From: Lentisphaerota bacterium
GTDB taxonomy: Bacteria > Verrucomicrobiota > Kiritimatiellia > JAAZAB01
Direction: 5' to 3'
NCBI GenBank assembly: GCA_016182435.1
Contig: JACPGN010000159.1
Span: 1-11,929 of the forward strand
Length of the DNA: 11,929 bases
The position numbers and the translations under genes were made by a program. The notes beneath the pieces are model-generated. The model did no database searches. It was not told where the DNA came from and saw only the letters and a list, made by a program, of their open reading frames with translations. The number at the start of each line of letters is the position of its first letter. The first letter of the stretch is position 1. This document shows, one piece after another, positions 6,185 to 11,929 of the stretch.

Positions 6185-6318
6185 CCTCCACGGGCGGGTC
6201 CGCCTGCGGAGGACAATGTTGTAGCCGGGGTCGCCGACCCCGGACCGGCCTCAGCGAGGCCGGCTACAGCCTACCCTGAGCAAGACAGAAGGGTTTTTAG
6301 TTGCCAGAAGGCCCAATT
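6185..6318. repeat. Modular nested-palindrome repeat, copy 2
   Basis: The 54-bp core 6199-6252 matches 3289-3342 with one mismatch. The first palindrome (6185-6212) differs from copy 1 in sequence but keeps pairing: A6210 faces T6187, where copy 1 has T3300 facing G3277. The outer stem is again TGTAGCCGG (6220-6228) / CCGGCTACA (6260-6268), and CCGGGGTCG-C-CGACCCCGG (6225-6243) is identical, but the remaining inner modules are replaced by one hairpin, CCGGCCTC-AGC-GAGGCCGG (6245-6263). A tail at 6293-6318 (GTTTTTAGTTGCC onward) matches the tail of copy 1 with two substitutions and one extra base. The element ends 22 bp before the aminotransferase start codon. Confidence 0.85.
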
Positions 6319-6340
6319 AGGTACGCTCCAAAGACCAATT

Positions 6341-7579
6341 ATGAAAGTTCCTTTGCTCGATTTGAAGGCGCAATACGCCGAACTGCGCGCGGAAATCCGC
6401 GCGGCCATGGACGCGGTCTGCGACGAACAGCAGTTCATCCTTGGTCCGCGCGTCCAAACCTTCGAAGCGCACGTGGCCGCTTACTGCGGCGTGCCGCATG
6501 CGGTTGGCCTCTCCTCCGGCACTGATGCCCTGCTGGCCGCGCTCATGGCTTTAGAAGTCGGCTGCGGCGACGCAGTCATCACCACCCCCTTCACGTTTTT
6601 TGCCGCGCTGGGCGCTATTCTTCGGCTGGGCGCGTTTCCGCTTCTGGCCGATATTGACCCGGTAACGTTCAATTTGAGCCCGGAGCGCGTGCGCGCCTTG
6701 CTCTCCCGCCCGCCACACCGTCTGAAAAAATATGTCGCCAAGGCCAAAGTTCTCCTGCCGGTGCATCTCTTCGGCCAGTGCGCCGATATGGCTCCACTCC
6801 TGGACCTGGCGCGGCAACACGGTTTGCGCGTTATTGAGGATGCGGCCCAGGCCATCGGCGCGGAGTATCCTACGGGCGCCGGCTGCGCCCTGGCCGGGCT
6901 CCCTGGCCGGCCCGAGTCCGGCTCCCTGGCCGAGCTTGAGCAGGCGGGCACAGGCGGGCAGGCCAAGGCGGGTTCCCTGGGCGCCATTGGCTGTTTCAGT
7001 TTCTTTCCTTCCAAGAACCTGGGCGGTTTTGGCGATGGCGGCATGGCCGTAACCCGCGATGCCGCGCTGGCGGCGACGCTGCGCGAGCTGCGCGCACACG
7101 GGTCGTCAACCAAATACCGGCACGACCGGCTGGGCGGTAATTTCCGACTGGATGCCCTGCAGGCCGCCGTGCTGGATGTCAAATTGAGCCGTCTGGAAAG
7201 CTGGCATGCCCAGCGGCGCGCGCACGCCGCCTTTTACGAGGACGCCTTCCGGGGCACGGCCGTGCAAACTCCGCGAGCGGTGTACGCGGACAATAAGCTG
7301 ACCAATTACCACACTTATAATCAATACGTCGTGCGCATTCCGGAACGCGACCGGGTGTATGCGGCCTTGCAGCGCTCTGGCATCGGCTGCGAGATTTACT
7401 ATCCTGTGCCTATGCATCTGCAACCATGTCTTAAGCATCTGGGTTACCAGGACGGTGATTTCCCCGAAAGCGAGCAGGCCGCCCGCGAAGTCCTCGCGCT
7501 GCCCATTTATCCGGAATTAACCGAAAGCCTGCAGCAGGCGGTTGTGGATGAAGTGCTGAAGGCGACGGCCGCAAAGTGA
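6341..7579 (+). CDS. DegT/DnrJ/EryC1/StrS-family sugar aminotransferase (WbpE-like)
   Basis: A 412-residue PLP enzyme that transfers an amino group, usually from glutamate, to a keto sugar nucleotide, supplying amino sugars for surface glycans. The start MKVPLLDLKAQY is the standard beginning of the family; the open frame upstream to 6128 is only the repeat. Motifs: SSGTDAL (PLP phosphate contact), TTPFTFFA, VIEDAAQAIGA (D167, pyridine nitrogen), FSFFPSKNLGG with Schiff-base lysine K225, GDGGM, the GGNFRLDALQAAVL loop, and YYPVPMHLQPC near the C-terminus. Odd: residues about 178-210 (nt 6872-6970), between IGAEY and GSLGAIGCFSF, are a Gly/Ala/Leu-rich insertion where relatives have a few residues. 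No Shine-Dalgarno is visible before ATG 6341. WbpE-like (UDP-2-acetamido-3-keto sugar) is my best guess; the exact substrate is not determined by sequence alone. Confidence 0.9.
   Translation: MKVPLLDLKAQYAELRAEIRAAMDAVCDEQQFILGPRVQTFEAHVAAYCGVPHAVGLSSGTDALLAALMALEVGCGDAVITTPFTFFAALGAILRLGAFPLLADIDPVTFNLSPERVRALLSRPPHRLKKYVAKAKVLLPVHLFGQCADMAPLLDLARQHGLRVIEDAAQAIGAEYPTGAGCALAGLPGRPESGSLAELEQAGTGGQAKAGSLGAIGCFSFFPSKNLGGFGDGGMAVTRDAALAATLRELRAHGSSTKYRHDRLGGNFRLDALQAAVLDVKLSRLESWHAQRRAHAAFYEDAFRGTAVQTPRAVYADNKLTNYHTYNQYVVRIPERDRVYAALQRSGIGCEIYYPVPMHLQPCLKHLGYQDGDFPESEQAAREVLALPIYPELTESLQQAVVDEVLKATAAK
6872..6970. repeat. In-frame repetitive insertion within the aminotransferase gene
   Basis: The segment contains GGCTCCCTGGCCG twice (6897-6909, 6920-6932) and CAGGCGGGCA as a perfect tandem pair (6941-6960). 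It shares the word CCGGCTGCGCC (6879-6889) with the palindrome in the kelch gene (340-350). The reading frame is intact through it. It encodes about 33 residues absent from the family consensus, located just before the PLP-lysine segment. Confidence 0.6.
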
Positions 7580-7620
7580 AGAGGTCCATTCTGGTATCTC
7601 CTAAGTTATAAAGCGGTAAA

Positions 7621-7676
7621 TGGTAGGGCGGTTTCGCCGAAACCGCCGCGGCGCGCTCGGCGAGCGCGCCCTACCA
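7621..7676. repeat. Twin perfect hairpins enclosed by an outer stem
   Basis: TGGTAGGGCG (7621-7630) and CGCCCTACCA (7667-7676) form the outer arms. Inside are two adjacent hairpins, each with a 10-bp perfect stem and a one-nucleotide centre: GGCGGTTTCG-C-CGAAACCGCC (7627-7647) and GGCGCGCTCG-G-CGAGCGCGCC (7650-7670). The structure could form a three-way junction as DNA or RNA. It fills most of the gap between the aminotransferase and uppS. No T-run follows, so it is not a typical terminator. Confidence 0.8.
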
Positions 7677-7710
7677 CCCAAAACTGAGACATTATCAATT
7701 CTGTTTCATA

Positions 7711-8430
7711 ATGAAAGCACCGGCTCAAAATCAGGTTCCGCGGCACGTGGCCATCATCATGGACGGCAACGGGCGCTGGGCTAAAGAGCGCGGCTTGCCC
7801 CGCTTGAAGGGCCATGAGCAGGGCGCCCAATCGGTGGAAACCGTTCTGCGCTCTTGCAAGCGCTTCGGCGTAGAGTACCTGACGCTCTATGCCTTCAGCA
7901 CCGAGAACTGGGTGCGCCCGCCGGCGGAAGTTACCGGCCTGATGCGCATCCTGGCGCGGTTTCTCAAAAACCGCCTGGCCGATATGCGCGAGGAACAAGT
8001 TCGCTTGCGCGCCATCGGGCGGCTGGGCGATTTGCCCCGGATGGTCCAGAGCGAGCTTCAGCGGGTCATCAAGGCCACGGAACACTTCAGCCAACGCCAA
8101 CTGATCCTGGCCCTGAGCTACGGCAGCCGGGATGAAATTACCCAGGCGGCGCGCGCCATCGCCGGGAAAGTTCAGGAGGGCCGCCTGGCCATAAAGGATA
8201 TTGACGAGGAGCTGGTGGAGCGGCACCTGTTCGCGCCCGATGTGCCTGACCCCGACTTGCTGATTCGGACCGGCGGCGAAATGCGGCTCAGCAACTTTCT
8301 ACTCTGGCAAGCGTCGTATTCCGAACTTTACATTACCGAAAAGCTCTGGCCGGATTTCGGCGAGGAGGCCTTTGGCGAAGCCTTGCGGGCCTACGCCAGC
8401 CGGCGGCGGCGGTTCGGCCAGGTTGACTGA
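7711..8430 (+). CDS. uppS: Isoprenyl transferase (undecaprenyl diphosphate synthase)
   Basis: A 239-residue cis-prenyltransferase, the usual length. It adds isopentenyl diphosphate units to farnesyl diphosphate to make undecaprenyl diphosphate, the lipid carrier of peptidoglycan and glycan precursors. HVAIIMDGNGRWA (12-24) holds the catalytic aspartate D18 and the diphosphate-binding GNGR. FSTENW and, near the C-terminus, LIRTGGEMRLSNFLLWQ followed by YSELYIT are the other signature segments. The start fits the family N-terminus (short lead before the HVAIIMDGNG motif), although no Shine-Dalgarno sequence is visible upstream. It leads a tight same-strand block: cdsA begins 16 nt after its stop. 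The uppS-cdsA-dxr-rseP order is widespread in bacteria. Confidence 0.96.
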   Translation: MKAPAQNQVPRHVAIIMDGNGRWAKERGLPRLKGHEQGAQSVETVLRSCKRFGVEYLTLYAFSTENWVRPPAEVTGLMRILARFLKNRLADMREEQVRLRAIGRLGDLPRMVQSELQRVIKATEHFSQRQLILALSYGSRDEITQAARAIAGKVQEGRLAIKDIDEELVERHLFAPDVPDPDLLIRTGGEMRLSNFLLWQASYSELYITEKLWPDFGEEAFGEALRAYASRRRRFGQVD

Positions 8431-8446
8431 CTGCTAAAGAATTGAT

Positions 8447-9322
8447 ATGACCAGATTGTCGCAACGCTTTGTGAGCGGGCTATGCCTGGCGGCGCTACTG
8501 CTGGCAGTCAGCTTTTGGGCGCCTTCGCTGAGCATCTGCGCGCTGCTCTGCGCCGTTGCCACCGTTGCCCTCTCGGAGTTTTACCGCTTGCCCACCGCGC
8601 TTGAGATTCCCAGTTTCCAGATTATGGGCATCGTTGCCGGCATCCTCATAATTGCCGGGACATGGCTCTCGTTCACCCTGAAAACCGCGGCGCTGGTCTA
8701 TGAGCACGAGCTGCTTATTCTGTTCGTTACCATCATTGCTATTCTCATCCGCCAATTTCCTCAGAAAAACAATGAGCAGCCCCTGACCACCATCGCCAGC
8801 ACATTGTTCGGGATCCTGTATGTGCCCTTCCTGTTCAACTATTTCACCAAATTGGCCTTTACCTGGGAATGCCCCTCCTGGCTGGCCCCCATCGGGCCGA
8901 CCGGTCGTCTGTTGTTGCTGTATCTGATCGCCGTAGTCAAATGCACGGATATCGGCGCCTTCGTCATTGGCAGTTGGCTGGGAAAGCACAAATTGATTCC
9001 GCGCATTTCCCCGAGTAAAACCTGGGAAGGCTTTATCGGCGGCGTAGCTGTTGGCTGGCTGGTCAGCTTGGGTCTATATTTCCTGGTCGGCGGACACTTC
9101 GGCGTTATTACCATGAGCATTTACGACGCCCTCATTCTCGGCATTCTCTTGCCGCTGGCGGGCATGGTGGGCGATTTGACCGAATCCATGCTCAAGCGCG
9201 CGGCAAACAGCAAAGACACCGGCCAACTCATACCCGGCATGGGCGGCGCGTTGGATGTGTTGGATAGTCTCCTGTTCGGCGCGCCGACGCTGTATATGTA
9301 CACCAAAATTCTGTTGGCCTGA
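8447..9322 (+). CDS. cdsA: Phosphatidate cytidylyltransferase (CDP-diacylglycerol synthase)
   Basis: A 291-residue multi-pass inner-membrane enzyme that joins CTP and phosphatidic acid to give CDP-diacylglycerol, the precursor of membrane phospholipids. Several hydrophobic segments are visible, beginning with LCLAALLLAVSFWA and LLCAVATVAL. The CTP_transf_1 signature is present: SPSKTWEGF (188-196), GDLTESMLKR (242-251), KDTG (256-259) and PGMGGALDVLDS (263-274) with the metal-binding aspartates D243, D270 and D273. Odd: the last motif is commonly PGHGG-LDR-DS, but here has M for H and V-L where R-I/M/F is usual. The stop codon overlaps the dxr start by one base (TGATG), so translation of the two is probably coupled. 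Confidence 0.95.
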   Translation: MTRLSQRFVSGLCLAALLLAVSFWAPSLSICALLCAVATVALSEFYRLPTALEIPSFQIMGIVAGILIIAGTWLSFTLKTAALVYEHELLILFVTIIAILIRQFPQKNNEQPLTTIASTLFGILYVPFLFNYFTKLAFTWECPSWLAPIGPTGRLLLLYLIAVVKCTDIGAFVIGSWLGKHKLIPRISPSKTWEGFIGGVAVGWLVSLGLYFLVGGHFGVITMSIYDALILGILLPLAGMVGDLTESMLKRAANSKDTGQLIPGMGGALDVLDSLLFGAPTLYMYTKILLA

Positions 9323-10485
9323 TGAGCGCCACTCTCAAGAATCTCGTCATCCTGGGCAGCACCGGCTCGATCGGCGAAAACGCCCTGCGCGTGGTGGCCG
9401 CGTTTCCCGACCGGTTCAGGATTATCGGCTTGGCCGCCGAAAAACGTGTGGAGCGCCTGCTGGAACAGGCCCGCGCCTTCTCGGTTGCGAACGTGGCCGT
9501 AGCCGACCTTCCCGCAGCGCAGCGCGCCCAACGCCTGGCCCGCGCGGGCCAGAAGGTCCTGGCGGGACCAACCGGCCTCGAGCAGTTAGCCGCACTGCCG
9601 GAAGCCGATATTGTGCTCGTGGCCGTCGTGGGCCTGGCCGGCTTGGGCGCGGTATTGGCGGCCCTGCGCCAGGGGACTTGCGTAGCGCTGGCCACCAAGG
9701 AAGTTCTGGTGGCCGCCGGCCAAAAGGTTATGCAAGCGAGCCGCACAAGCGGCGCGCAGCTCTTGCCGGTGGACAGCGAACACAGCGCCATCTTCCAATG
9801 CCTGGCCGGCCGGGAAGCGGGGCAAGTGCGCCGGCTTATCTTGACGGCCTCGGGCGGGCCGTTTGCCCACAACCCGCGCATAAACCTGGATAAGGTTACC
9901 GTGGCCGAAGCCCTGAAGCACCCGCGCTGGAATATGGGCCGCAAGGTGACGGTGGATTCGGCCACCATGATGAACAAGGGCCTGGAAATCATCGAAGCCC
10001 GCTGGCTGTTTGGTATGCCGCTCGACCGGATCGAGGTGATGATTCACCCGGAAAGCATAGTGCATTCCATGATCGAATTTCTCGACGGAAATATTCTGGC
10101 GCAGCTCAGCGTTTCCGACATGCGTTTTGCCATCCAGCTCGCGCTCACCTGGCCCGATCGCCTGGATGGCGGCCTGCCGAAGCTCGACCTGGCGCGGCTG
10201 GGCGCGTTGCACTTTGCCGCGCCGGATGAGGCGCGCTTCCCATGCTTGGCCCTGGCCCGCGCCGCGGCCCGCGCGGGTGGCACCATGCCGGTCATCCTGA
10301 ATGCGGCCAACGAAGTGGCCGTCCGGGAATTCCTGAATGGCGCGCTATCCTTCTCCGGCATCTGGCACACGGTGGAACACCTTCTTAGCCGGCATACCGT
10401 CCTGGCGGATCCGGAGCTCGCGGATATTCTGGCGGCTGACCGCTGGGCGCGCGCGGAAACAGAAAGGCTGATTCGAGAACGATAA
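9322..10485 (+). CDS. dxr: 1-deoxy-D-xylulose 5-phosphate reductoisomerase
   Basis: A 387-residue NADPH enzyme of the MEP pathway: it rearranges and reduces DXP to 2-C-methylerythritol 4-phosphate, the committed step to isoprenoids such as the uppS substrates. GSTGSIG near the N-terminus is the NADPH loop. The metal site includes D151 and E153 (VDSEHSA) and E222 (DSATMMNKGLE, with N218 and K219). TASGGPF binds phosphate and HPRWNMG carries W203 of the flexible active-site lid. HPESIVHSM and DMRFAIQLALTWP complete the family pattern. Odd: the cofactor-side motif reads LATKE (T125, K126) rather than the usual LANKE. The start overlaps the cdsA stop by one nucleotide. The length is normal, with no frameshift. 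Confidence 0.97.
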   Translation: MSATLKNLVILGSTGSIGENALRVVAAFPDRFRIIGLAAEKRVERLLEQARAFSVANVAVADLPAAQRAQRLARAGQKVLAGPTGLEQLAALPEADIVLVAVVGLAGLGAVLAALRQGTCVALATKEVLVAAGQKVMQASRTSGAQLLPVDSEHSAIFQCLAGREAGQVRRLILTASGGPFAHNPRINLDKVTVAEALKHPRWNMGRKVTVDSATMMNKGLEIIEARWLFGMPLDRIEVMIHPESIVHSMIEFLDGNILAQLSVSDMRFAIQLALTWPDRLDGGLPKLDLARLGALHFAAPDEARFPCLALARAAARAGGTMPVILNAANEVAVREFLNGALSFSGIWHTVEHLLSRHTVLADPELADILAADRWARAETERLIRER

Positions 10486-10503
10486 AACCGACCCTTAACT
10501 ATT

Positions 10504-10509
10504 GAGAGG
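10504..10509 (+). promoter_or_regulatory. Shine-Dalgarno site of rseP
   Basis: GAGAGG lies 8 nt before ATG 10518, in the 32-nt gap after dxr. It supports this start over later in-frame ATG codons, and the HExxH helix requires an upstream start. Confidence 0.5.
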
Positions 10510-10517
10510 CTCCTCGC

Positions 10518-11929
10518 ATGATTGTTAATGGCATTTATTTAACCTTGATTGTCTTGCTCTTGTTCGGCGCCGCCATTTTCGCCCATGAGTTGGGCCATTT
10601 CCTCATGGCCCGGGTATTCAACATGGTTGTGGAAACTTTCTCATTGGGTTTCGGGCCGGCCATCTGGAAAAAGAAGCAGGGGGGCACTACCTACAAGATC
10701 GGCATCTTCCCCATTGGCGGCTATGTCGAGCTGCCCCAGATGGATCCGACCGGGGGCCTGCCGGCCGCGAAGCCGAAACAAACCGATGGCGCCGAATCTG
10801 TAGCCGCGCCACAAGGGGGCGCGTCCTTACCGCCGACTCCTCTTTCTAAACCCTTGCCGCCGGTGGCGCCCTGGAAAAAAATATGCGTGGCCGGCGCCGG
10901 CGCCGCCGGCAACCTGACGCTGGCCGTTCTCATTGCCTGGATCGTCTACTTCTTCGGCAAGCCTTCCACGCCGGGCGAGCGTTCAGCCATCATTGGATTT
11001 GTGGATACCAATTCAAGCGCTTACAGCCAGGGGCTGCGCCTGGGCGATGAAATCCTGGCCATTAACGGCGTGAGCGTGCGCAATTGGAGCGAGGTAATCC
11101 AGGAATGCGCGCGCTTTGAGCAAGTGGCCTTCACTATCCGCAGGGTGGAAGACTCGAAGATAATCACGGTGCCCACCGAAAAAAATGCGCTGGGCTTTCG
11201 AATCGTGGACGGGTTGCGCGAAGTCTCGCTCTGTAAAGTCCTGGCCGTGGAAGAGGGAGGCAGCGCCGCCCAGGCCGGCGTTCGTCCGGAAGACGTCATT
11301 AAAAGATTCCTGGCCACCCCACTCGAAGTAGAACGCGGCGGGGAGATCCTCCTTCTCAGCGTGGCGCCGCAACCCGACCCGGCGCTTCTCCGCGCCCGGA
11401 TCGGCATCCGTTTCGATCCGCTGGCCGTGGACTATGATCAAATAGTGTACATCCCGCCGGGCGTCCAGTTAAAGAGCCATGCCACTTCCATTTTACGGGC
11501 GGTGCGCTCACTCCTGACGCCGCGGGAAGCCCGGTCTACGGCCGAGGGGCTTGGCGGGCCGCTGATGATTATTTATATTATCTTCGATGCCGTACGCAAA
11601 GGTCTGATGATTGCGCTCTGGTTCATGTGCTTGCTCAACGTGAACCTGGCGATCATCAATCTCCTGCCCATCCCGGTTCTCGATGGCGGGCATATTCTCT
11701 TTGCGCTCTGGGAGCTGCTCACGCGCCGAGCTGTTCATCCCCGCGTGGCGGTTGCGATCCACCAGCTTTTTTTCGCCCTGTTAATTGCGGCCATCATTCT
11801 TCTCACCGGACGCGATACACAGCGCTTGTTCAAACTCCGCCGGCTCACGCAGACAGTTGCCGAACCAATTGTCCCCACCAACGCTCTTGCAGGCGCCGGG
11901 ACTAACGCCGGCGCAACGAGTATCGCCAC
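10518..11929 (+). CDS. rseP: Site-2 intramembrane metalloprotease (RseP family), 3' end outside window
   Basis: The frame is open for 470 codons to the right edge. An M50 zinc protease of the inner membrane that cleaves transmembrane anchors, in E. coli the anti-sigma factor RseA; the substrate here is unknown. The first membrane helix carries HELGH (23-27: H23, E24, H27). PIGGYVEL (65-72) is the conserved membrane-associated loop. Two PDZ-like regions follow (about 158-230, with GLRLGDEILAINGV, and about 240-310, with AQAGVRPEDVI). NLLPIPVLDGGH (381-392) supplies the third zinc ligand D389, and a final hydrophobic helix lies near residues 425-440. Odd: a Pro/Ala/Gly-rich linker of about 40 residues (77-117) precedes the second helix, and the usual AGPxxN motif there reads AGAAGN, with A129 in place of proline. 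The gene closes the uppS-cdsA-dxr-rseP block. Confidence 0.94.
   Translation, partial: MIVNGIYLTLIVLLLFGAAIFAHELGHFLMARVFNMVVETFSLGFGPAIWKKKQGGTTYKIGIFPIGGYVELPQMDPTGGLPAAKPKQTDGAESVAAPQGGASLPPTPLSKPLPPVAPWKKICVAGAGAAGNLTLAVLIAWIVYFFGKPSTPGERSAIIGFVDTNSSAYSQGLRLGDEILAINGVSVRNWSEVIQECARFEQVAFTIRRVEDSKIITVPTEKNALGFRIVDGLREVSLCKVLAVEEGGSAAQAGVRPEDVIKRFLATPLEVERGGEILLLSVAPQPDPALLRARIGIRFDPLAVDYDQIVYIPPGVQLKSHATSILRAVRSLLTPREARSTAEGLGGPLMIIYIIFDAVRKGLMIALWFMCLLNVNLAIINLLPIPVLDGGHILFALWELLTRRAVHPRVAVAIHQLFFALLIAAIILLTGRDTQRLFKLRRLTQTVAEPIVPTNALAGAGTNAGATSIA

Noticed and set aside
6273..6298. Possible intrinsic terminator, ACCCT/AGGGT followed by TTTTT.
   Set aside because: The stem is only 5 bp with a 12-nt loop and no plus-strand gene ends nearby; it is better seen as part of the repeat tail.
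6128..6340. Upstream extension of the aminotransferase frame, which shares the peptide DNVVAGVADPGPAS with a plus-strand frame starting at 3257.
   Set aside because: The shared peptide comes from translating the same non-coding repeat at two loci; the real protein begins at MKVPLLDLKAQY.

Overview
The window is an 11.9 kb stretch of a GC-rich bacterial chromosome. It looks like a member of the PVC group, most likely a Verrucomicrobiota relative. That assignment is inference: it rests on the protein styles (long-period kelch protein, TPR protein divergent from an N-acetylmuramoyl-L-alanine amidase, the uppS-cdsA-dxr-rseP block) and on intergenic regions packed with short GC-rich palindromes. 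I see no marker gene such as rRNA, and no phage, transposase, defence or CRISPR locus.

Layout: (1) 1-399, minus strand: N-terminus of an exported kelch-repeat protein, cut by the left edge. (2) 400-760: divergent intergenic region with a TATAAT-like site and a palindromic dispersed repeat. (3) 761-2728, plus: multidomain clan GH-A glycoside hydrolase without a signal peptide. (4) 2729-2897: convergent spacer with an inverted repeat. (5) 2898-2970, minus: tRNA-Ala(CGC), preceded by a 44-residue basic small protein (3031-3165, minus) with a strong ribosome binding site. (6) 3180-3421: almost continuous hairpins, copy 1 of a modular nested-palindrome repeat. (7) 3422-4819, minus: TPR protein, with a good sigma-70-like promoter, divergent from (8) 4901-5928, plus: secreted zinc amidase. 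(9) 5930-6340: non-coding, with a second hairpin cluster and copy 2 of the modular repeat. (10) 6341-7579, plus: DegT/WbpE-type sugar aminotransferase with an in-frame insertion. (11) 7621-7676: twin perfect hairpins. (12) 7711 to the right edge, plus: uppS, cdsA, dxr and rseP, the last cut by the window end.

How the genes fit together: most of the right half concerns the cell envelope. dxr (MEP pathway) supplies isoprenoid precursors, uppS makes undecaprenyl diphosphate (the lipid carrier for peptidoglycan and surface glycans), cdsA makes CDP-diacylglycerol for phospholipids, rseP is an intramembrane protease, the amidase trims peptidoglycan, and the aminotransferase likely makes an amino sugar for a surface glycan. 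The glycoside hydrolase and kelch protein on the left are accessory carbohydrate or surface functions.

The most notable non-genic signal is the family of modular, nested hairpin repeats filling nearly every intergenic gap, with a 54-bp core shared by two loci (one mismatch, which preserves pairing). Two coding genes carry in-frame, repeat-like insertions that may reflect similar invasive DNA. No complete new multigene system is visible.
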